From positions 1-21,894 of the forward strand of contig NZ_JBEZFP010000152.1 in assembly GCF_040649515.1 (NCBI RefSeq): a stretch of DNA of 21,894 nucleotides. Direction: 5' to 3'. The notes beneath the pieces were generated by a model. That model had not been told where the DNA came from and searched no databases. It saw nothing but the letters and a program-made list of their open reading frames with translations. This DNA is from Yinghuangia elevatio (lineage in GTDB: Bacteria; Actinomycetota; Actinomycetes; Streptomycetales; Streptomycetaceae). The first letter of the stretch is position 1, and each line of letters starts with the position of its first letter. Position numbers and translations under genes: made by a program. This document shows, one piece after another, positions 1 to 7,005 of this stretch.

Positions 1-808
1 CAGGTTGGTCGAGCCAGTTGAACTGCACGAAGGACTGGAGCAGACCGAGCCCGACACCTGCGAGCAGGGCGATGCGAAAGGAGACCATGCGGGCGATCAC
101 CGCCGCCGCGAGTGCGCGCAGCAAAGTGGTCGGTCCCAAAGTGGCTATCTGCGTGAGGGACTTGGTCTGCGCGGATATCAATATCAGGCACAGCGTGCCG
201 AGCAGTCCCGCGATGGCCCAGACCGCGGTGGAAACGACCTTGGGACTGATGCCGTTCAAGCGCGCCAGTTCCGGATTGCCCGCGGAGGCCTTGACGGTCT
301 TGCCCAGTACGGTGCCGCCGAGGAACCAACCCAGCACGATCGCCGCGATCGGCACCGTGACCAGGACGCTCCGCTGAGCGCCGCTGATCTGCAGGTCGTC
401 GACCGGGGACCACGTGCCCGTCCAGGGCACCGGGTACGACTCCGTGGTGTAGTCGTCCAAATCCGGGTACGCGGTGACGACGGTGAGCGCGAGCTGCGCC
501 ACGCCGATGGTGGCGACCAGCACGATGACGCGCGGCGCCGTGAACAGCCTCCGTACGACGACCAGGTCGACGATCGCGCCGAAGAGCGCCCCGACCGCCA
601 GCGACACGATGAGAGCGAGCCAATACGGGACGTCCCAACGCACCACCAGGAGCGCGAAGAGCACCGAGCCGACCAGGCCCATGTTGGCGACGGCGAAGTT
701 GATGACGCGGGTGGAGCGGTGGACAAGCACAATGCCCATCGCGAGGAGGCCGATCACCAGTCCGGTGACGGCGCCGTCGAACAGCAGTTGCAGCGTTGGC
801 ATTTCCAT
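1..808 (-). CDS. Branched-chain amino acid-type ABC transporter permease (LivH-like), 3' end off the window
   Basis: This is an inner-membrane permease subunit of the LIV/HAAT class of ABC importers. The visible 269 codons begin MEMPTLQLLFDGAVTGLVIG and carry several long hydrophobic segments. The N-terminal stretch GLLAMGIVLVHRSTRVINFA matches the usual LivH opening, where the gene family has 'GL.ALGLVLVYRATGVINFA'. LivH proteins are usually about 290 residues, so only a short C-terminus is missing, unless this is a longer LivH-LivM fusion. The ATG at 808 lies 5 bp after the stop of the upstream MFS-ABC gene, and a GGAAGG ribosome-binding site lies within that gene's last codons, so the two are co-transcribed and probably translationally coupled. 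An in-frame ATG at 802 is an alternative start. LIV-type systems in actinomycetes carry many substrates besides amino acids, so the substrate is open. Confidence 0.9.
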   Translation of the reverse strand, partial: MEMPTLQLLFDGAVTGLVIGLLAMGIVLVHRSTRVINFAVANMGLVGSVLFALLVVRWDVPYWLALIVSLAVGALFGAIVDLVVVRRLFTAPRVIVLVATIGVAQLALTVVTAYPDLDDYTTESYPVPWTGTWSPVDDLQISGAQRSVLVTVPIAAIVLGWFLGGTVLGKTVKASAGNPELARLNGISPKVVSTAVWAIAGLLGTLCLILISAQTKSLTQIATLGPTTLLRALAAAVIARMVSFRIALLAGVGLGLLQSFVQFNWLDQP

Positions 809-813
809 GCTGG

Positions 814-3009
814 TCAGCCGCCTTCCTTGCCGAGGAAGACCGCGCGGGCGAGGTCGTCGCGTTCGGCGAGTTCACGGGCGGGTCCGGTGAAGCGGACCTG
901 GCCCTTCTCCAGGAACACCGCACGGTCGGCGATCGCGAGGGCGATGTTCAGCGACTGCTCGACGATCACGATGGTGAGCCCGTCGGCCTTGAGGCGTTCG
1001 ATGATTGCCAGGAGGTCCTGCACGACCACCGGCGCCAGCCCGAGCGAGAGTTCGTCGATCAGCAGCACCTCGGGTTCGTGCATCAGCACCATCGCCAGCG
1101 CCAGCATCTGCTGCTGGCCACCGGACAACGACCCGGCCTGCTGCTTCTGCCGGTCGGCCAAGTCGGGGAAAAGGCCCAGGACGTAGGTGAACCGTTCGTC
1201 GCGATGTGCCGCGTCCTTCCGGAAGCGGAACGCGGCCATTTCCAGGTTCTCCCGGATGGTCATGTCCGGGAACACGCCCTTGCCGCCGGGCAGCAGGTGG
1301 ATGCCGTACCGGCCGCGCTGCTCGGGGGCCACGTACGTGATCGTGCGGCCGTTCAACCGCACCACCCCGCGCGACGGGGTCCCGAGGCCGCAAATAGCTT
1401 TCAGAATGGTCGACTTGCCCGCGCCGTTGGTGCCCAGCAGAGCCAGCGTCTCGCCCCGTTTGACGTCGAACTCGACGTCGAACAGCACCTGGACGTGGCC
1501 GTAGGAGAAGTCCACGTTGCGGACCTGGAGCACCGGGATGTTCTCCGGGTCCTCCAACTGCCGGTCGCGCTCCTCCAGTTCCTCGCGCAGCTCCTGAACC
1601 ACCAGCGACAGGTCGTTCTTGATGAAGTGCGAGCTGCGAACCAGCAGGTACCCGCCGACCAACGTGGAGGGAACGCCCACCACGAGCGTGGCCACGCGCG
1701 GGTCGTACGCATTGCTGATGAGCCCGGCGAGCAGGGCGCCGCCGGTGGCGCCGATGAAGAAGATGTAGATCGCCGACAGCGCCGCGCCCATGCCGCGCAG
1801 CCGGTAGGGGACCACCGACTGCAATACCGGGCCGACCATGGCGAAGGTGACCGACGACAGGATCGTGGCGGGGATTCCGGCGAGCATGAACGCCCAGCCG
1901 TTCGGCATGAACCACTGGATTGGCATGAGCACCGCACCGGGAAGGATCATGAATCCCAGCAGCGCCATCGCGCGTGCCGGGTCGCGCCGGTAGAGGCGGT
2001 CGTACCAGGGGCCCGCGAACGGGAGCGCCACGAGCATGGATGCGCCGCCGATCGAGCCCATCAACCCGCGCTCGAACGTGGACATGTGGAAGTGGTCCTC
2101 GGCCCACAGGTTCGCGAGCACCCCGCCGGAGAAGAGGCTGAACCCGAGGGCGGAGAACGCGATGATGGCGCCCCTGATCGAGCGGATCTGCATCAGCCGC
2201 GCGAACGCTGCCTCCATGGAGATCGGCATCGGCTTGGTGTCCTGGACGACCTCACCGAGCACCGACTTCATTTCGTACTGCCCGCGCGGTGGCTCCGGGA
2301 GCCGGAACGCCCAGACCGCGACGAGCAACGCGGGAAGTCCGAGGATGAGGAACGGCCAGCGCCATCCGTCGTCCCCGCCCGCCAGGGCGGCTATGCCGCC
2401 GACGGCGAGTGGGCTGAGCGCTCCCGCCGTTCTCGCGGCCCCGGCACTGAGCGTGGCCAGGCGTCCGCGGACCCCGATCGGGTAGGTGTCCGCGTTCATG
2501 GACCCGTGCACCGGGAGGGTGCTGGACTTCGCCACTCCGACGCCGAAGCGGGCCAGGAAGAAGAGGAAAGCGTTGGCCGCCAAGCCGCACGCGAACACCA
2601 TCGCGGCGAACGCGACACCCGCCCAGCCGACCACGCGACTGCGCCGACAGCGGTCCGCGAGCCAGCCCATGGGCAGCGCGCCGAGCACGAGGAACGCCCC
2701 GGACGCCGCGGAGATGAACACGATCGCGCCGTCGCTCATCCCGAACGCGTCCCGGATGTCCGGCGCGAGGACCCCCAGCGCGGCCGACTCCAACTCGTCC
2801 ATCGACGCCAGTGCCGTCAAGGTGATGAACGTGGCCGACCCACCTGCGGCCAGACCCTGGCGAAGGGAGAGTTGCCTGTCGCCCACGCCGGGCAGCAGTT
2901 CGTCGGCGAACAGCACCTCACGCTGCGCCTCAGACTGGCGCTCTCGGCGTTCTGCCTCCGCATCGATGAGCCCGGCAGCCAGCCCCGCCGCCGACATCGG
3001 CGCCTGCAT
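814..3009 (-). CDS. MFS transporter fused to a LivF-like ABC ATPase
   Basis: One continuous frame encodes two transporter types. From the ATG at 3009 (731 aa), residues about 30-460 are a major facilitator domain with many hydrophobic segments and an MFS motif A-like loop (GWLADRCRRSR). A charged, probably coiled-coil linker follows (QELREELEERDRQLED). Residues about 490-731 form an ABC ATPase of the LivF type, with Walker A GTNGAGKST near residue 525, signature LSGGQQQ near 624, Walker B VLLIDE near 646, and a H-loop region changed to IVEQSLN, as is usual in LivF. The downstream partner is a LivH-like permease, so the ATPase half probably powers that importer; the role of the MFS half is unknown. 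The start is uncertain: the frame is open upstream to an ATG at 3177, but those 56 residues are Pro/Ala/Arg-rich and look untranslated. A variant of the local LacI operator lies upstream at 3295-3308. Confidence 0.85.
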   Translation of the reverse strand: MQAPMSAAGLAAGLIDAEAERRERQSEAQREVLFADELLPGVGDRQLSLRQGLAAGGSATFITLTALASMDELESAALGVLAPDIRDAFGMSDGAIVFISAASGAFLVLGALPMGWLADRCRRSRVVGWAGVAFAAMVFACGLAANAFLFFLARFGVGVAKSSTLPVHGSMNADTYPIGVRGRLATLSAGAARTAGALSPLAVGGIAALAGGDDGWRWPFLILGLPALLVAVWAFRLPEPPRGQYEMKSVLGEVVQDTKPMPISMEAAFARLMQIRSIRGAIIAFSALGFSLFSGGVLANLWAEDHFHMSTFERGLMGSIGGASMLVALPFAGPWYDRLYRRDPARAMALLGFMILPGAVLMPIQWFMPNGWAFMLAGIPATILSSVTFAMVGPVLQSVVPYRLRGMGAALSAIYIFFIGATGGALLAGLISNAYDPRVATLVVGVPSTLVGGYLLVRSSHFIKNDLSLVVQELREELEERDRQLEDPENIPVLQVRNVDFSYGHVQVLFDVEFDVKRGETLALLGTNGAGKSTILKAICGLGTPSRGVVRLNGRTITYVAPEQRGRYGIHLLPGGKGVFPDMTIRENLEMAAFRFRKDAAHRDERFTYVLGLFPDLADRQKQQAGSLSGGQQQMLALAMVLMHEPEVLLIDELSLGLAPVVVQDLLAIIERLKADGLTIVIVEQSLNIALAIADRAVFLEKGQVRFTGPARELAERDDLARAVFLGKEGG

Positions 3010-3461
3010 GGCGTCGATGCCGGGCTCCGGCCTGGAGGGCGCGTTCACGAGCCTGGCCGTTCGGGCTGGAGCCGAAAGAGGATGCACTTCAGCATGGGAG
3101 TCTCCGCATGGGACGTTCTGAAGGGTTCTGGCGTGGGGTCGGCCGGGGGTCGAACCTGGCTTGGGCGCGCCGGACATGTCGCCTCGTCCGCGTATCGGCG
3201 CAAACCATATGGAATCGCTTGGATGACGGCGTATTGCTCGGGCTTACATGTCGTGCGGGTTAACAAGGGAGTGTGTGGAGCGTAGCCGCAATGGGTTGCG
3301 CGCGCTACCAATCTGGCTTGAGGTTTTCGGGGAGTTCTGATCACGTGCGGCGGTCAGCCAGGTCAACGCGTTGCCACGTTTGGGTGTGACGCGCCGCTGA
3401 CCTGCGACGTTGCCTCACGGGTCGGGGGCGACCCGCCGGTGGCGCCCAGTGGGGGAGAAGG
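3010..3461. other. Intergenic leader of the MFS-ABC operon
   Basis: I see no convincing gene here. The stretch contains the operator-like 14-mer at 3295-3308, small palindromes CAACGCGTTG (3364-3373) and CCATATGG (3206-3213), and a GTTAAC at 3259-3264. It is less GC-rich than its surroundings, as expected of a promoter region. I could not assign a convincing -35/-10 pair. A TACGCT (minus strand, 3284-3279) is the best -10 candidate. If translation starts at 3177, the leader is shorter. Confidence 0.4.
3295..3308. promoter_or_regulatory. LacI-type operator copy upstream of the MFS-ABC gene
   Basis: GTTGCGCGCGCTAC is identical to the site at 12068-12081 and is the reverse complement of the site at 9399-9412. 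The 16-mer with flanks (GGTTGCGCGCGCTACC, 3294-3309) is shared exactly with 12067-12082. It is a single site, with no partner 38 bp away, unlike the two pairs in the glycosidase island. Only the minus-strand transporter gene lies downstream. Confidence 0.55.
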
Positions 3462-3498
3462 ACAGAAGACCGCCGCGGGGGTGGCGGCGGTCTTCTGT
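3462..3498. terminator. Perfect 15-bp stem hairpin
   Basis: ACAGAAGACCGCCGC (3462-3476) pairs perfectly with GCGGCGGTCTTCTGT (3484-3498) around a 7-nt loop. It lies about 110 bp past the stop of the minus-strand SDR gene and upstream of the MFS-ABC operon, so it most likely terminates SDR transcription. There is no long T-run, which is common for actinomycete terminators. Confidence 0.8.
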
Positions 3499-3535
3499 CG
3501 GGGTGGGGCAAAGGCGGTTGTTCCGAACATATTTT

Positions 3536-3550
3536 GCGTAAGTGTTACGC
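3536..3550. promoter_or_regulatory. Palindrome GCGTAA-GTG-TTACGC, possible regulator site
   Basis: Perfect 6-bp arms with a 3-nt spacer lie in a locally AT-rich patch (ACATATTTTGCGTAA) between the SDR stop and the terminator at 3462-3498. The position is odd for an operator because no start codon is close on either strand. Part of it (TAAGTGTTACGCG) recurs with one mismatch at 15604-15616, upstream of the second SDR gene. Confidence 0.3.
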
Positions 3551-3606
3551 GCATGATGCCCTGCCGCAACCTCCGCAGTGTTGCCGGCAAACGGCGAGTG
3601 GTGGCG

Positions 3607-4379
3607 CTAGCCGGCAGTGACGCCGCTGTCGGTGGACAGTACGGCCCCGTTGATGTTGCGTGCCTCGTCGGAAGCCACGAAACACAGGAGCGCGGCGACG
3701 TCCTCCGCTTGTGCCATCGGGCGCGGCGTCGTGTAGCGCATCATCAGTTCGAAGTCGACGTCCGGCGGCATCTGGTAGCCGCTGACCAACGGCGTTTCCA
3801 CTCCGCCAGGGGCGATCGCGTTGACACGCAGCGGGGTTTTGACGAACTCCCAGGCCAGGGAGCGGGTCATCTGTACCAGCGCGCCCTTGGACATGCAGTA
3901 GGCCACGGTGTAGGCCTGGCCCATCAGGCCCGCGTTGGAGGCCACGTTCACGATATTGCCGTCGGCTTCCAGCAAGTGGGGGATGGCCGCCTGGGACAGG
4001 AAGAAGCAGGCGTCGGTGTTGATCGCCATCATCCGCCGATAGTCGACCTCCGAGACCTGGAGCATGTGCTCGGCCCGCGCGACGCCGGCGACGTTGGCGA
4101 GAACATCGAGTCGTGCGTACCGGTCGACCGCTTCGGCCACGGCGGCGAAGCACTCCTGTCGTTGTGCGACGTCGGTGACGCGGCCGACGACTTCGCCGGG
4201 GGAGGCTTGGCCGCGAGGTCGCAGGTCTCCGCCAAGCGGTCGGCGGCGATGTCCAACGCGAAGACGTGGGCGCCTTCGGCGGCCAGCCTCAGCGTCGTGG
4301 CCCGGCCGATGCCGGAGGCCGCGCCGGTGACGAGGGCGGTCTTGCCGGCGAAACGGTCGGGGACGGGGGTGAACGGCAT
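3607..4379 (-). pseudogene. SDR-family NAD(P)-dependent dehydrogenase, frameshifted
   Basis: The gene starts at ATG 4379 behind a good ribosome-binding site (GAAGGAG). It opens with the Rossmann motif of classical short-chain dehydrogenases, TGAASGIG, followed by ALDIAADRLAETCDLAAK. The frame then turns to nonsense. The correct continuation (GEVVGRVTDV, then AEAVDRYARLDVLANVAG) resumes in the -1 frame about position 4198, exactly at a G5 run (4198-4202 on plus). The rest is intact: NVAG in place of NNAG, the Ser in VNVASNAG, the YxxxK pair in YCMSKGAL, and the C-terminal end STDSGVTAG. A single missing base accounts for it, so this is either a recent inactivation or a homopolymer sequencing/assembly error. 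Repaired, the protein would be about 257 aa, normal for the family. It is a separate unit between hairpins at 3462-3498 and 4416-4457. Substrate unknown. Confidence 0.85.
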
Positions 4380-4415
4380 GGTCTACTCCTTCAAGTGCCG
4401 TCAGGTGGGGTGCAG

Positions 4416-4457
4416 GACGGGGGCGATCTCTCTGTATGCGAGCGCGGCGCCCCCGTC
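4416..4457. terminator. Hairpin terminator of the GH3 operon
   Basis: GACGGGGGCG (4416-4425) pairs perfectly with CGCCCCCGTC (4448-4457) around a 22-nt loop. It lies 38 bp past the stop of the minus-strand GH3 gene and upstream of the SDR start at 4379, so it separates the two units. Confidence 0.6.
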
Positions 4458-4494
4458 GTCTCGCTCGGACTGGGTGCCGTGAACTGCCCCGGAT

Positions 4495-6771
4495 TCAGGC
4501 GATGGATGTGGTGGCCTTGCGGTGCTCGGCGACGAGCGCGTCGACGTGGTCGTGGGTGAGGGGACCGCCGAAGTTGGCGATCTTCGTCAGGGGCATGGCC
4601 CCGAGCACTTCGCGGATGTTCTCCGGCTTGCCTTCACCCGGTTCGAGGTACGGGGCGATCACCGGGCCCATCAGCTGTGCGCCGACCGGGTCCGCGAGCC
4701 ACTCGTCGAGGGTGGACATCGCGTCCAGGGCAGGCGCGACCGTGTTCCCCGTGAGGTCCACCAATTGGCGGGCGCGGATGTCGCGGGACGAGAAGCCCAC
4801 GCGGATCTCGGCCTGACCAGGCTCGATCTTCCAGCGATTCTCGGCGATCGACCAGAAGGCGAAGGCGCGTTCGTCGAGGTGCACGCGTGCCGAGCCGGTC
4901 TCGCCGGGCGCGAGATGGACTTTCGCGAAGCCCTTGAGCTCGTGCAGTGGGCGGTCGATCGAGCTTTCCAGGTCGCGGACATAGACCTGCACGATCTGCG
5001 CGCCGGAGCGGTCCCCGGTATTGGCCACCGGGACCGTGACGTCAAAGGCGTTGTCGCCGGCGGGCACGACGCCGACGTCTCCGAGTTCGAACGTCGTGTA
5101 GCTCAGGCCGTGCCCGAAGGGGTAGGCCACGGGCCGGTCGAGGGTGTCGTGGTGGCGGTAACCGACGTAGACGCCTTCGCCGTAGCGGACACGCCGTTCG
5201 CCGCCGGGGAAGAACAGGTACGAGGGAGCGTCCTGGAGGCGCAACGGGATCGTCTCGGCGAGTCGACCGGTCGGGTTGGCGAGGCCGAACAGCAGGTCGG
5301 CGACGGCCGGCCCGCCGGCCTGGCCGCCCAGCCACGCCTCCAGCAGCGCAGGCGCATGCGCCTGCCAGGGAGCGACCGAGACGGCGGAGCCGTTGGACAG
5401 CACGACGACCGTACGCCGGTTCACCTGGTGCACGGCCTCCAGGAGAAGGATCTGATCGGCCGGCAGTTCGAAATCGGTCCGGTCGAAGCCCTCGGATTCG
5501 GCGGTGGGCGGCAGGCCCAGGAACAGCACGGCGACTTCCGCCTCACGTGCGGCGCGTACGGCTTCGGCGGTGAGGGCGGCACGGCTTTCGTCGTCGGCGT
5601 CCTCGTCGAGGCTGAAACCGGGGGCAAACGACACGCGATCCACCCCGGCGAGGGCCGTGATCGCGTCGAGGGCGTTCTCAAGCCGTGTCGGTACCACCTG
5701 GGAGCTGCCTGCCCCCTGGTAGCGGGGGGTGCGGGCGAACTCCCCGATGACCGCGATGCGGTGGTCGCCATCCGGGTTGAGCGGAAGCAGGTCGCCGTCG
5801 TTCTTGAGCAGTACGGCGCCGGCCGCCGCGGCTTCGCGGGCGATCCGGTGGTGGGTGTCCTCGTCGAACGTGCCGGGTTCGTCCCGTGCGTCTGCTGTGG
5901 CGTCCGCGAGGCGGATCACCCGAGCGGCGGCGGCCTGAAGTTGCTCGGCGTCGACTGTCCCCGCCTCGACCGCGCGCACGATCAACTCGTCGCTGTGGGT
6001 AGGGGGCATCTCGACGTCCGTGCCTGCGGCGAACGCGCGGACGCGGTCGACGACGGCCACCCAGTCGGACATCACGACACCCTCGAAACCCCATTCCCCG
6101 CGCAGCACTTGGGTGAGCAACCAGGTGTTCTCGGTGGCGTAGGTCCCGTTGATCTTGTTGTAGGCGGCCATGACGGTCGCCGGTCGGGCGTCCTTGACGA
6201 TGTGCTCGAACGCGGCGAGGTAGATCTCCCGCAGCGTGCGCTCGTCGATGTCGGCGCTGACCTGCTGCCGGTCGGTCTCCTGGTTGTTGGCCGCGAAGTG
6301 CTTTACCGAGGTGCCCACCCCTTGGGACTGCACTCCGTGCACATACGCCGCGCCGAGTCGCCCGGCGAGGAACGGATCTTCGGAGAAGTACTCGAAGTTG
6401 CGTCCGCACAGCGGGTGGCGCTTGATGTTCACGCCGGGCCCGAGCAGAACCGACACCCCGGCCGCGCGTGTCTCGCGACCAAGTGCTTCACCGACGCGCC
6501 GCAACAGGTCGGTGTCCCACGTGCAGGCCAGTGTCACGGCGGGCGGGAAGCAGGTGGCGGGCGCGCTGTTGCCGATGTTCATCTGGTTGTCGTCGGGTTC
6601 GCGACGCAGCCCGTGGGGGCCGTCGGAGACCATCACCGGGGCGATGCCTGCTTCCTCGATCCCTTGGAAGTGCCAGACGTCCTCGCCTGAGGTCAGAGAC
6701 GCCTGCTGTTCAAGCGTCAGCGCGGCGGCCTTGACGGCGGCGTCGTCCACGGGACGGGTGGTCTCAGTCAT
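4495..6771 (-). CDS. Glycoside hydrolase family 3 beta-glycosidase (copy A)
   Basis: This 758-aa enzyme should remove terminal beta-linked sugars from oligosaccharides by the retaining GH3 mechanism. The (beta/alpha)8 domain covers about residues 20-290. It contains SDGPHG, LGPGVNIKR, the KHFAANNQETDR substrate-binding stretch (about 157-168), and GVVMSDW with the catalytic nucleophile near D236. The second, alpha/beta-sandwich domain (about 310-530) carries the probable acid/base in TAESEGFDR, near E427. A fibronectin III-like domain forms the C-terminus (PFGHGLSYTTF onward). There is no PA14 insertion and no signal peptide, so it is cytoplasmic. The ATG at 6771 follows GAAGG at a normal distance. 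It lies 234 bp behind its paralogue, has no operator of its own that I can see, and is probably expressed from the promoter at 9383-9411. The exact sugar (Glc, Xyl, Gal) is not determinable from motifs alone. Confidence 0.93.
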   Translation of the reverse strand: MTETTRPVDDAAVKAAALTLEQQASLTSGEDVWHFQGIEEAGIAPVMVSDGPHGLRREPDDNQMNIGNSAPATCFPPAVTLACTWDTDLLRRVGEALGRETRAAGVSVLLGPGVNIKRHPLCGRNFEYFSEDPFLAGRLGAAYVHGVQSQGVGTSVKHFAANNQETDRQQVSADIDERTLREIYLAAFEHIVKDARPATVMAAYNKINGTYATENTWLLTQVLRGEWGFEGVVMSDWVAVVDRVRAFAAGTDVEMPPTHSDELIVRAVEAGTVDAEQLQAAAARVIRLADATADARDEPGTFDEDTHHRIAREAAAAGAVLLKNDGDLLPLNPDGDHRIAVIGEFARTPRYQGAGSSQVVPTRLENALDAITALAGVDRVSFAPGFSLDEDADDESRAALTAEAVRAAREAEVAVLFLGLPPTAESEGFDRTDFELPADQILLLEAVHQVNRRTVVVLSNGSAVSVAPWQAHAPALLEAWLGGQAGGPAVADLLFGLANPTGRLAETIPLRLQDAPSYLFFPGGERRVRYGEGVYVGYRHHDTLDRPVAYPFGHGLSYTTFELGDVGVVPAGDNAFDVTVPVANTGDRSGAQIVQVYVRDLESSIDRPLHELKGFAKVHLAPGETGSARVHLDERAFAFWSIAENRWKIEPGQAEIRVGFSSRDIRARQLVDLTGNTVAPALDAMSTLDEWLADPVGAQLMGPVIAPYLEPGEGKPENIREVLGAMPLTKIANFGGPLTHDHVDALVAEHRKATTSIA

Positions 6772-7005
6772 AAAGGGGCCTTCGTTGGTCGGGCCGGCGG
6801 GCGGCGAGGTTGGTCAGGTCGGACGGTGAGGCGTGCACGACAGCGCGGATCCGTGCGGCGCACCGTTGCGCTGCCCGGCGAACGCGGCGACGTGCGGCCT
6901 TGGTTCGTCGGTCCAGGCGGCATACCCGGCCCCGTTGAGGTGCGACGTGTCGCGGGTGTGCTCAGGGCGAAGTCCCGCCGAGCCGTCCGCGAGGGTGCAG
7001 TCGGC
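6772..7005. other. Spacer between the two GH3 genes
   Basis: These 234 bp hold no credible gene, no copy of the LacI operator and no strong hairpin. A short direct repeat, TCCGCGAGGGTG, occurs near 6987 and again near 7026, the second copy inside the 3' end of GH3 copy B. I cannot tell whether there is a secondary promoter for copy A. Confidence 0.4.

Noticed and set aside
796..3285. Long plus-strand reading frame opposite the MFS-ABC gene
   Set aside because: It has the low-complexity His/Arg/Glu/Gln-rich composition typical of antisense frames in high-GC DNA, while the minus strand encodes clear Walker motifs and membrane segments.
4522..6690. Very long plus-strand reading frame (about 720 codons) opposite GH3 copy A
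   Set aside because: Its sequence is a shadow of the minus-strand gene, rich in Gly/Arg/Asp/His, without any recognisable domain; the minus strand has complete GH3 motifs.
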